Shown: positions 24,615-32,792 of the stretch, piece after piece
Numbering within the stretch: the first letter of the stretch is position 1
Layout: each line of letters starts with the position of its first letter
DNA from: Marinobacterium sp.
GTDB lineage: Bacteria > Pseudomonadota > Gammaproteobacteria > Pseudomonadales > Balneatricaceae
Length of the DNA: 64,000 nt
Direction of reading: 5' to 3'
Assembly (NCBI GenBank): GCA_025800125.1
Contig: JAOXSF010000022.1
Span: forward strand, 16,848 to 80,847
Notes under the pieces: model-generated
The model's database searches: none
Told to the model about the DNA's origin: nothing
The model's input: the letters and a program-made list of their open reading frames with translations, nothing else
Made by a program: the position numbers and the translations under genes

Positions 24615-26545
24615 GGCTGCTCTCCCTGTGGCAGCGGCTCCGCTTGCTGCCGGTATTGATAAAGGAATTTACGTCGCCAGAGCCCGGCCGGGTCGTCGAT
24701 AACCCGGTTCAGTAATTGCTGACGCGCCTGCGCTTTTTCATCCATAGGTTGTTGTTGCGGCATACCCGCGACAACACCTGCTTCATCTTGTGGAAACGGT
24801 TCCTGGTCAGCAGCCTGATCCAGCGCCTGACTGAAGTGCTGTTGCGCTTGATCATCAGGCCCACCGGATGTATCGGAAGCTAAGGGCTGTTGTGAGTCAC
24901 CCTTTTCCGATGATGGGTTCTGAGAAGCATTGCGCTGTGCAGACTGCTCTGGCTGGCTTGGTGGGCTGGATGAACCAGGTTCATTCTGCTGCCCATCGTT
25001 CTTGTCTTGCTGACCACTCTGACCCTGTTGCTGTTCTGATTGCTGAGGGCTCTGTTGCTGAGAGCCCTGTTGCTGAGAGCCCTGTTGCTGAGATGATTGC
25101 TGAGATGATTGCTGCTCCAGTTGCTTTTTAGCCGCAGCTACCTGTTGACGATTGGCAGTAGCATCGCGATTATCCGGGTTCAACTGCAATGCCTGATCAT
25201 AAGCCTGCAATGCTTCATCAAAACGCCCCTGTTTTGCCAATGCGTTCGCACGGTTGTACCACTGGTCAGAGGTTTCGGGGGTCTGCAAACTGTCTATTGC
25301 CTGCTGATAATTGCCCTGATCATAATGGGCAGCCTGTTGCCAGTCCTGACGTTCAAAGCGCTGAGCTGCACCGGCCCGGTCTCCAGCATGCCATTGTTGC
25401 TGAGCCTGCTGATCTGGCCGTTGCCAGAGGCTATGCCACTGCTGCTGCCAATTAATACCGTCAGGCTCAACATCCGCAGTGACCTCACTGGCTGCCATAA
25501 CCGGCGCAGGTGAGAGCAATAAAGGTGCCGTAATCAGCATAGCCAATGTCAGGCTCAACAGGCCCCGACGAAACAGTGGTAACAAAAGCGGCAAGGCCAG
25601 TAAAATCAACCAGCGACCATCGGCTACCCATTGATCACCAGGTAATGTATGGGCTTTGGTGACAACATCACCCACAGGTTCAGCAAACAGAGCTGTCAAA
25701 CGTGCCACATCACTGGCATCTAGCTGTGCCTGTACAGCTAGCCCTCCTCCTCGACGGGACTGTGCCATCTGTGGGAAATCAACCGGGGCAATCACCGGAC
25801 GACCATCACGGTATTTCAGGCCTGGTACAGGAGCACCTTCAGCGCTGCCGAGCGCCAGTACAGACACTCGTCGCCCATCTTTTGCTGCATTATCCAGCGC
25901 ATAAACCAACCCCTCGCCATTGAGCGCATCGCCCAGCAGCAAAATATCACCGCCGTTTATGCCCGCACCCGACAACAGTTGATTTGCCAAAGCAACCGCC
26001 CGTGCCGGACGACTGCCCTGCACCGGCATAATATCGGGCTCCAACGCATTTAATTGACTGATGATAGTGTCAGTATCATCGGTTAACGGCGTCACCGTGA
26101 AAGCATCGCCAGCATAAACCAGCAACGCCGTCTGACCTTCCCGACGCTGAGCCAGCAGATCACGGATACGGAACCGCGCCTGCTGCAACCGGCTGGGTGC
26201 AACATCTTCCGCCAGCATGGAACGGGATAGGTCCAGTGCAATTACCAGCGCCGATTGCTGCTGATAAACCGGCTGTGGAAGTTTGCGCCATACCGGCTGC
26301 GCCAACGCTAACGCCAGCAACAAACTGACCAACACCACTAACACCACCGCCTGACGACTAACCTGACTGTTGTCTGCGGCAACCAGAAAACGAGGCAACA
26401 ATTCAGCATCAAATAAACGCTGCCATACCTTGCCCCCCTGCTGCCGCAATAGTGCCAGGAGCCCAGCCGTAATCAATAAAGGCGCTACCAGCAATGCCCA
26501 GGGCTGTAGCAGCTGAACGCTATTTAGCCACTCAATCGGGTTCAT
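24608..26545 (-). CDS. BatB-BatC fusion: membrane vWA protein with TPR domain
   Basis: A 645-residue protein joining two usually separate Bat proteins. Two membrane helices (about 15-32, 66-86) precede a vWA domain with the metal site DLSRS at about 101-105. A third hydrophobic block (about 312-350) follows. Then come TPR-like helices (QWYNRANALAKQGRFDEALQ and neighbours), a Gln-rich low-complexity stretch and a charged tail. The vWA part probably faces the periplasm and the TPR part should bind partner proteins (inference). It overlaps batA upstream by four bases and batD downstream by seven, so all three are probably translated in coupled fashion. Confidence 0.9.
   Translation of the reverse strand: MNPIEWLNSVQLLQPWALLVAPLLITAGLLALLRQQGGKVWQRLFDAELLPRFLVAADNSQVSRQAVVLVVLVSLLLALALAQPVWRKLPQPVYQQQSALVIALDLSRSMLAEDVAPSRLQQARFRIRDLLAQRREGQTALLVYAGDAFTVTPLTDDTDTIISQLNALEPDIMPVQGSRPARAVALANQLLSGAGINGGDILLLGDALNGEGLVYALDNAAKDGRRVSVLALGSAEGAPVPGLKYRDGRPVIAPVDFPQMAQSRRGGGLAVQAQLDASDVARLTALFAEPVGDVVTKAHTLPGDQWVADGRWLILLALPLLLPLFRRGLLSLTLAMLITAPLLLSPAPVMAASEVTADVEPDGINWQQQWHSLWQRPDQQAQQQWHAGDRAGAAQRFERQDWQQAAHYDQGNYQQAIDSLQTPETSDQWYNRANALAKQGRFDEALQAYDQALQLNPDNRDATANRQQVAAAKKQLEQQSSQQSSQQQGSQQQGSQQQSPQQSEQQQGQSGQQDKNDGQQNEPGSSSPPSQPEQSAQRNASQNPSSEKGDSQQPLASDTSGGPDDQAQQHFSQALDQAADQEPFPQDEAGVVAGMPQQQPMDEKAQARQQLLNRVIDDPAGLWRRKFLYQYRQQAEPLPQGEQPW
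25041..25114 (-). repeat. 15-bp and 12-bp in-frame repeats in batBC
   Basis: Units of the CTGTTGCTGAGAGCC type, then GATGATTGCTGA, encode a Gln/Ser-rich stretch (QQGSQ repeated) after the TPR region. The unit lengths keep the reading frame. Confidence 0.85.
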
Positions 26546-27570
26546 CTCTTTCTTCCTTTTACAGCGATACCGTCTGTCACCAGCAGCAATGACAGTGTCA
26601 GTAACAGCAACAATGCAGCGGCCAACGGCCAGGAGTAGAACGCTTGCACTGGCCGCGCGCTACTTGCGCTGCGCGTCACCGGTTCTAACTGATCAAGCTG
26701 GTCATAAATACCCACCAGTTCCTGCAAATCACGAGCCCGGTAGTAACGTCCACCGGTTTGTTGCGCAATCGCTTTAAGAGTACTTTCATCCAGCTCTGGC
26801 ACCTGGGAGCGTCCCAGCAAATTAAACAAACCATTTCCGCCACGATGAGTATCTGAACCCACCCCAATGGTGTAAACCTTCACGCCCTCTTCAGCTGCCA
26901 GTTTTGCCGCCTGCAACGGCTCCAACGCCCCGGCGGTATTTGCACCATCGGTCAGTAACACCATCACTCGTTCACTGTTATCGGTCTCCCGCAAACGTTT
27001 TACGGTCAAACCGATAGCATCACCGATGGCAGTACTACCACCGGCCAAACCAATCTGCGCTTCATCCAACAAGCGCTGGACGGTGGTGCGGTCCCAGGTC
27101 AGTGGTGCTTGCAAATAGGCCTGTTCACCAAACAACACCAGGCCAATACGGTCACCCGCACGACGCTGAATAAAGTCACTGGCAACCAGCTGGGTGGCCA
27201 TCAAGCGATTCAAACGCTGTCCCTGAAATTCGAAGTCACGTGCTTTCATACTGTTAGACAGATCAATTGCCAGCATCAGCTCGCGACCACTTCGCTGCTG
27301 TGGGACGGGCTCACCCAACCAGCGTGGCCCGGCAATCGCTATCACTAATAGCAGCCAGCACAACAGTGCTAACCACCAACGCCAGGACAATCGCGCTTTT
27401 TCAGGAGACCCGACACCCGTAGCCACGTCTCCACCAGCAGCTAGCAAATCATCCATAAAAGGTACCTGCACCGCCTGCTGACGCTGAATATTCACCGCTC
27501 CGGTAAAACGGCTGACCAGCCAGGGAAACGGTAACAACATAAATACCCAGGGGGATTCAAACTCAAACAT
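26542..27570 (-). CDS. batA: BatA-type vWA domain membrane protein
   Basis: A 342-residue protein with an N-terminal hydrophobic hairpin (about 7-20 and 64-85), a vWA domain and a C-terminal helix (about 315-335). The metal-ion site is DLSNS at about 103-107, with TDGANTAG further on. The segment GLVLFGEQAYLQAPLT is typical of Bat proteins. It is expected to work with the MoxR ATPase on envelope complexes. It overlaps batBC by four bases and starts six bases after the DUF4381 gene. Confidence 0.9.
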   Translation of the reverse strand: MFEFESPWVFMLLPFPWLVSRFTGAVNIQRQQAVQVPFMDDLLAAGGDVATGVGSPEKARLSWRWWLALLCWLLLVIAIAGPRWLGEPVPQQRSGRELMLAIDLSNSMKARDFEFQGQRLNRLMATQLVASDFIQRRAGDRIGLVLFGEQAYLQAPLTWDRTTVQRLLDEAQIGLAGGSTAIGDAIGLTVKRLRETDNSERVMVLLTDGANTAGALEPLQAAKLAAEEGVKVYTIGVGSDTHRGGNGLFNLLGRSQVPELDESTLKAIAQQTGGRYYRARDLQELVGIYDQLDQLEPVTRSASSARPVQAFYSWPLAAALLLLLTLSLLLVTDGIAVKGRKR

Positions 27571-27576
27571 ACCCGT

Positions 27577-28245
27577 TTATCCTTTCTGTGGCGCTGTAAC
27601 GGGGCCTGTTACAACCGGCTTGGTTATGACGGGCTTGGTTATGACAGGCTTGGTTATGACAGGCCCTGCCATAGCTGATTTCGCTTTGCGCCCTTCAGGC
27701 AACAGAGGTGCTGTTTTACGCTGCGCTTTTAACCAGCCTTGCAACCAGCTTTCAACCAGCTGCGGTTCGAATGTTGCAGCAGGCTGTACGGTTGCGCGTA
27801 TCAACATGGCAACTGCTTTTTCATCCTGGCCAGCATTGCCATGCTGATCAACGCTGCTACCCCTGTTAATAGCAACCGACTGGTGGCACAGGAAATCCTG
27901 CCAGGCTGAGCCACTTAATGCCGCCACCTGAGCACGGGGATAAAGGCTCAGCGCAACTCGACGTACCAGAGTGCTGTACGCCAGTGGTTGCTCATCAACT
28001 GGCAGGGTACGAATCTGTTTTAAAACCCGCCCCGCCTGTGTAACAGGGTGACGTCGATACCGTCGCCAGCTACGCACTGCCAGCCCCACTAGAAGTAGCA
28101 GTAATACAGCCAGTAACCACCAGCCCGGCGCCGGAGGCCAGGCCGAGATTTCAGGTGGTAGATGTACCGGGGCCAGTTGCAGCTGTGTCGCTAACTGCTG
28201 CGCCATTGGCGACACCTGTACCGCCTGCTCTGTTGCCGCACTCAT
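27577..28245 (-). CDS. DUF4381 domain protein of the Bat operon
   Basis: A 222-residue protein with one membrane helix (about 41-60, WWLLAVLLLLLVGLAVRSW) and a cytoplasmic helical domain (LKQIRTLPVDEQPLAYSTLV, then AWQDFLCHQ). DUF4381 proteins occur between DUF58 and BatA genes in many proteobacteria; their function is unknown. The C-terminus is a tandem pentapeptide tail (KPVIT repeated) made by 15-bp units. The start overlaps the DUF58 gene by four bases. Confidence 0.85.
   Translation of the reverse strand: MSAATEQAVQVSPMAQQLATQLQLAPVHLPPEISAWPPAPGWWLLAVLLLLLVGLAVRSWRRYRRHPVTQAGRVLKQIRTLPVDEQPLAYSTLVRRVALSLYPRAQVAALSGSAWQDFLCHQSVAINRGSSVDQHGNAGQDEKAVAMLIRATVQPAATFEPQLVESWLQGWLKAQRKTAPLLPEGRKAKSAMAGPVITKPVITKPVITKPVVTGPVTAPQKG
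27603..27662 (-). repeat. 15-bp in-frame tandem repeat, 4 copies
   Basis: Units start at 27603, 27618, 27633 and 27648; the last three are GCTTGGTTATGACRG. They encode repeated KPVIT/TKPVI at the C-terminus of the DUF4381 protein. Confidence 0.9.
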
Positions 28246-29195
28246 CGGTCAGTCTCCTGCGATACCACATCATATTGCGATACCACATCAAATAACGGAT
28301 GAGCATCAGTAGACCAATGATGTACTGCTATATTTGGCCAACGCCCCAGTTGCTCCAGTTGCTCCAGCCGCTGAACAAAACGGGCAGCATAAGCGGTACG
28401 GGTGTTGCTGTCCTGCGCCGCCAATCGTATCTGCTGGCCATTACCGGCAAAACACAGACTGTCTCCTTCGGGGAGCGTACGTTCCAGCGGGTCTGACAAC
28501 ATCACCAGTTGTAGTTCGCAACGTCGGGCCAGACGTTGTAAGCGTCCACACAGCTCATCATTCAAGCCTCGAAAATCACTGAACAGATAACACTGACTCC
28601 CTGTGGCCAGCAGACCGTCCAACTGACGCAGTACCTGCTGCAGATCAGCGCGATGCTGTCCCGCTTTACCGACCTGCTCGGCCATTGCGGCAATCAGCCC
28701 TGTCACGGATTGTCGACTGTTAAATGGCCGATATAACGGCTGCTGACCATCGCTGCACAGAACCTGACCACCAATACGGTCTCCGCCCCGCTGAGCTGCC
28801 CAGGCTACAAGGCTGGCAGCATAAGCAGCCAGCAACGACTTGAAATAGCCCCGGCTGGCAAACTGCATGGACGCGCTCATATCCAGCAATAGAAAAACGG
28901 GCCGTTCACGCTCTTCACGGTACAGCCGGGTATGCAGTTCACCAGTACGTGCAAGCAGACGCCAGTCGAGCAGGCGTATATCGTCACCGGGTTGATAGCG
29001 ACGAACATCGTCAAACTCCATCCCCCGTCCGCGCACCGGGCTGAGATGACGACCATCCTTCAACGCCAACCGGGCTGGACTGCCACCACGCGCTGGCGGC
29101 CAATGACGCAACGCCAGCAATTCAGCCAGTTCAATCTGATCCCTCCGGGCAGGTACCGGGCGCGGTTGCATTTTTAATAACGTGTCATGTAACAC
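28242..29195 (-). CDS. DUF58 domain protein
   Basis: A 317-residue cytoplasmic protein with the DUF58 signature (RGRGMEFDDVRRYQPGDDIR, then LDWRLLARTGELHTRLYREE) followed by a vWA-like half (PVFLLLDMSASMQFASRG). It is the usual partner of MoxR ATPases. The GTG start at 29195 has AGGAGG seven bases upstream. The C-terminus carries a YDVVSQ duplication from an 18-bp repeat at 28259-28294. Only 18 bases separate it from moxR. Confidence 0.92.
   Translation of the reverse strand: MLHDTLLKMQPRPVPARRDQIELAELLALRHWPPARGGSPARLALKDGRHLSPVRGRGMEFDDVRRYQPGDDIRLLDWRLLARTGELHTRLYREERERPVFLLLDMSASMQFASRGYFKSLLAAYAASLVAWAAQRGGDRIGGQVLCSDGQQPLYRPFNSRQSVTGLIAAMAEQVGKAGQHRADLQQVLRQLDGLLATGSQCYLFSDFRGLNDELCGRLQRLARRCELQLVMLSDPLERTLPEGDSLCFAGNGQQIRLAAQDSNTRTAYAARFVQRLEQLEQLGRWPNIAVHHWSTDAHPLFDVVSQYDVVSQETDR
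28259..28294 (-). repeat. 18-bp direct repeat, 2 copies
   Basis: GCGATACCACATCATATT at 28259 and GCGATACCACATCAAATA at 28277. It duplicates a YDVVSQ hexapeptide just before the end of the DUF58 protein. Confidence 0.85.
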
Positions 29196-29213
29196 CGTTC
29201 TACCTCCTGCCGG

Positions 29214-30230
29214 TTAAGGCACGGCTACCTGGCCCAGCAACAGCGTCAGTAATCCATCAGCATCCATATTCATCGCTTCGGCGTTATAGCTCAGCCCGAT
29301 ACGGTGACGCAGCACCGCATGACTGACCGCCTGAATATTTTCAGGCGAGACAAAATCATGACCATTAAGCCAGGCATGAGCACGAGCCGCCCGGTCCAGC
29401 GCCAGGGTGGCGCGGGGGCTGGCACCATATACCAGCATATCCTGTAACTGTGGATCATATTTTTCCGGGTGCCGTGTCGCCAGTACCAGCGAAATCAGAT
29501 AGTCCTCCAGATGCTCCTGCATGTAGACAGATAACACCTGTTCACGAGCCTGGTGCAAATCCGCTTCCGTCAGGGTAATAGGGGGGGCTTCATGACGCCC
29601 AGCCAGCGCAGCTTTTTGCTCATCACGCACCAGTTGCAGAATTGCTTTCTCATCGGCAAAGCCCGGGTAATCCACTCGCAGATGCAGCAGAAAACGGTCA
29701 AGCTGTGCTTCAGGTAGCGGGTAGGTGCCTTCCTGCTCAATCGGGTTCTGGGTGGCAAGTACCATAAAAAATTCAGCCAGTGGGTAGCTGCGCCCGGCAA
29801 CCGTAACCTGCCGTTCAGCCATGGCTTCCAATAGCGCAGACTGCACTTTTGCCGGGGCACGGTTAATTTCATCTGCCAGCACCAGATTGTTAAACAGCGG
29901 CCCCTGACGGAATTCGAAACGATTATTGCCAGTGTCAAAGAATTCACTACCAGTCACATCAGCAGGTAGCAGGTCCGGGGTAAATTGAATACGCTGGAAA
30001 CTGCCTTCCAGCAGAGTGCCCAAGGTAGCAATGGTGCGAGTTTTCGCTAACCCTGGCGGGCCTTCCAGTAGTACATGGCCATCACAGAGCAGTGCAATCA
30101 GTAGTTGTTCAATCAAAGCGTTCTGGCCAACCACCGCCCCCTCTAATGCCTGACGCAGCTGTGCAAAACGCTGCTGTATATGCTCGCCTGCCTGCGTGTT
30201 GGCGATAGGGGTCTGTGTCTCTGCACTCAT
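29214..30230 (-). CDS. MoxR family AAA+ ATPase
   Basis: A 338-residue AAA+ ATPase, first gene of the Bat operon. Walker A is EGPPGLAKTR, Walker B is LVLADEINRAP, and the sensor region is MVLATQNPIEQEGTYPLPEAQLDRF, all typical of MoxR (AAA_3). MoxR proteins are proposed chaperones that mature or regulate complexes with vWA proteins. The ATG at 30230 follows AGGAG by nine bases. Five genes follow in the same direction with overlaps or short gaps. The response regulator gene is divergent 284 bases away and could control the operon. Confidence 0.95.
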   Translation of the reverse strand: MSAETQTPIANTQAGEHIQQRFAQLRQALEGAVVGQNALIEQLLIALLCDGHVLLEGPPGLAKTRTIATLGTLLEGSFQRIQFTPDLLPADVTGSEFFDTGNNRFEFRQGPLFNNLVLADEINRAPAKVQSALLEAMAERQVTVAGRSYPLAEFFMVLATQNPIEQEGTYPLPEAQLDRFLLHLRVDYPGFADEKAILQLVRDEQKAALAGRHEAPPITLTEADLHQAREQVLSVYMQEHLEDYLISLVLATRHPEKYDPQLQDMLVYGASPRATLALDRAARAHAWLNGHDFVSPENIQAVSHAVLRHRIGLSYNAEAMNMDADGLLTLLLGQVAVP

Positions 30231-30514
30231 GCTGATGCTCTCCTGAGCTGTTCGCTAAAAGGTTATTCACAAGCCGTGGCTGTGGTATCGGGTAATCTCT
30301 TGCCCGAACCATCACCACCACTACATCTGATGCTGTCAAATATCGCAGGGCACACCCTGCCGGACAATGACCGCCACATTACGGTATTTTAATCCCGTCT
30401 CTGACACCGGTAGCGCTATACTGGCGACAGATAAAAGTGCGCCATCCTGTTGTTTTATAAGGCCACCAAGGGTGGAAATAAAGGCAGCACCGCACCTGCA
30501 AAGAGGATCTGACC

Positions 30515-31198
30515 ATGCGTATTCTGCTGATTGAAGACGATACAACAACCGCTGACTTTATCAGCCGCAGCCTGAAAGAGGCGGGCCACAATGTGCAGCA
30601 TTGCACTGATGGTAAAGATGGCCTGCTGACGGCACTGGATAGCCCATTTGAACTGATGATTGTTGACCGGATGCTGCCTTCGCTGGATGGCCTTTCTATT
30701 ATTCGTTCAGTACGTGGTGCCGATAATAACATTCCAATTCTGGTTCTCAGTGCGCTGGGCGAGGTCGACAGCCGGGTGGAAGGGTTACAGGCAGGTGCCG
30801 ATGATTATCTGGCCAAACCCTTCGCCTGCTCTGAACTGCTAGCGCGCATTGATGCGCTGGCACGCCGTGGTGGCGGCGCACAGGAAGCAACCCGCTTTAC
30901 TCTGGATGATCTGGAAATTGATCTACTCAGCCATGAAGTACGCCGGGCTGGCAAACTGATTCCGATGCAGGCCCGCGAGTTCCGATTACTGGAGTATCTG
31001 ATGCGCCACCAGGGCCAGGTGCTGACTCGCACCATGTTGCTGGAAAACGTCTGGGACTACCACTTCGACCCACAGACCAACATTATTGATGTACATATCA
31101 GTCGCTTGCGCGGCAAAATTGACCGTGATTACGACACAAAATTGCTGCACACAGTACGCGGTGCCGGTTATGTGATGCGAATGCCTGTCAGCGAATAG
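30515..31198 (+). CDS. OmpR-family response regulator
   Basis: A 227-residue two-component regulator. The receiver domain (1-120) has the acidic pair at residues 8-9 (IEDD), phospho-acceptor Asp51 (MIVDRMLP) and the KPF lysine. The C-terminal winged helix (about 128-224) carries the trans-activation segment LTRTMLLENVWDYHFDPQTN and the recognition helix IDVHISRLRGKID. GAGGA lies seven bases before the ATG. The histidine kinase follows after an unusually long 142-base gap. Confidence 0.95.
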   Translation: MRILLIEDDTTTADFISRSLKEAGHNVQHCTDGKDGLLTALDSPFELMIVDRMLPSLDGLSIIRSVRGADNNIPILVLSALGEVDSRVEGLQAGADDYLAKPFACSELLARIDALARRGGGAQEATRFTLDDLEIDLLSHEVRRAGKLIPMQAREFRLLEYLMRHQGQVLTRTMLLENVWDYHFDPQTNIIDVHISRLRGKIDRDYDTKLLHTVRGAGYVMRMPVSE

Positions 31199-31340
31199 CG
31201 TCCAGACATATCCGCGCACATGAAACATATGCAGACGAAATAAGCGCACGTGAAATGAAGCGTATTGTAAACATGCACATCTGCATTGACGCGCCGCGCC
31301 CTGACGGGCGTCGGTTGTTGATCGGCATCGGTAAAAATTC

Positions 31341-32711
31341 ATGGCTATCAGATTATCCGGCTCTACCACGCTGAAACTGGCGCTGCTTTATTTACTGCTA
31401 TTTACCGGCTCAGTGCTGGTACTCAGTGGCTTTCTTTACTGGGCAACAGCCGGTTATATGGAGCGCCAGACACGCGCCACCATTGAAACGGAAATTCAGG
31501 GCTTGTCTGAACGCTATGAGCAGACCGGCCTGGCCGGGCTCTCGTTCACGATTAACCAGCGGCTGAAACGCAACCCGACCAGCGCCTCTATTTACCTGTT
31601 GACCGACCCGTCCGGCAATCGCATTCTGGGTAATCTGGACCGCTGGCCAAAAATAAACCCGGACGCCCAGGGCTGGGTAGAGCTGTGGCTCAGTTCTGAC
31701 AAGGTGCTGGATGACAAGGCCCACCCCGCTCGCGCCCAGTTATTTACCCTGCGTGGCGGCTTCCGGTTACTGGTTGGCCGGGATATGGAATACCTGCGCA
31801 GCATTGAACTACTGATACTGGAAGCACTGGGCTGGGGCATTCTACTGACAACACTGCTGGGGCTGGCGGGCGGCCTGTGGATGGGGCGTCGCTTCCTGCG
31901 CCGGGTAGAACAACTGGATCATACCGCCCAGGAGATCATGGCAGGCGATATGAACCGTCGTATGCCCCTGCGTGGCAGCGATGACGAGCTGGACTCATTG
32001 GCCCGTACCCTGAACCGGATGCTGGACCGCATTAACGAGTTGATGATCGGGGTAAAGCAGGTGTCAGACAATATTGCCCATGATATGCGTACCCCGCTGT
32101 CTCGCCTGCGCCAGACACTGGAGTCAGCCCAGGACAATCGCCTGAGTCAGCCAGAACAGCAACTGCGTGTAGAACAGGCAGTACAGGAAGCCGATCATCT
32201 ACTTAGCACCTTCAATGCTCTGCTACGTATCGGCAATATTGAAGCACGCCATCAACGCCAGGCATTTGAACAACTGTCGCTGAATCAGCTGCTGGATGAT
32301 GTGGTTGAACTGTATGAGCCAATCGCTGAAGATCGTCAGCAACTGATCGAATTTGAGCAAGTCAGCGTGCCTGCCATTCAGGGTGACCGTAACATGCTGT
32401 TTCAGGTGCTGGCTAACCTGCTGGATAACGCACTGAAATACTCACCAGAACAGGGACTGATTCAGGTCACAATGACGCAACCGGTTGCAGACCGTATTGA
32501 GATCAGCATTCGCGACAGCGGGCCAGGTATCCCTGCTGAATTACAGGACAAAGTATTCCAGCGCTTCTACCGGATGGAAAAAAGCCGCACGACGCCGGGT
32601 AATGGCCTGGGGCTAAGCCTGGTACGTGCTGTCTGTGACCTTCACAATATTAAGATACAACTACAAAACACAGCGCCAGGGATGGAGATAAAGCTACTGA
32701 TTGCAGCATAA
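31341..32711 (+). CDS. sensor histidine kinase
   Basis: A 456-residue membrane kinase, partner of the preceding regulator. Membrane helices at about 12-34 and 157-178 flank a periplasmic domain of about 120 residues. Then come HAMP, HisKA with the phospho-acceptor His in NIAHDMRTPLSRL, and the ATPase boxes NLLDNALKYSP, DSGPGIP and GNGLGLSLV. The overall form resembles metal- or envelope-stress-responsive kinases, but the ligand is unknown. The ATG has no strong ribosome site. A terminator follows the stop codon. Confidence 0.94.
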   Translation: MAIRLSGSTTLKLALLYLLLFTGSVLVLSGFLYWATAGYMERQTRATIETEIQGLSERYEQTGLAGLSFTINQRLKRNPTSASIYLLTDPSGNRILGNLDRWPKINPDAQGWVELWLSSDKVLDDKAHPARAQLFTLRGGFRLLVGRDMEYLRSIELLILEALGWGILLTTLLGLAGGLWMGRRFLRRVEQLDHTAQEIMAGDMNRRMPLRGSDDELDSLARTLNRMLDRINELMIGVKQVSDNIAHDMRTPLSRLRQTLESAQDNRLSQPEQQLRVEQAVQEADHLLSTFNALLRIGNIEARHQRQAFEQLSLNQLLDDVVELYEPIAEDRQQLIEFEQVSVPAIQGDRNMLFQVLANLLDNALKYSPEQGLIQVTMTQPVADRIEISIRDSGPGIPAELQDKVFQRFYRMEKSRTTPGNGLGLSLVRAVCDLHNIKIQLQNTAPGMEIKLLIAA

Positions 32712-32716
32712 ACAAA

Positions 32717-32738
32717 AGCCCGCCGATTAAAGCGGGCT
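32717..32738. terminator. bidirectional terminator
   Basis: A 7-bp stem (AGCCCGC / GCGGGCT) preceded by an A-run and followed by a T-containing stretch. It lies between the convergent kinase and ydiJ-like genes. Confidence 0.75.
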
Positions 32739-32792
32739 CTTGCTCTGACAGGTCTGCATTTTAACAGGTATCTGTTTTGATGGACTTACCGC

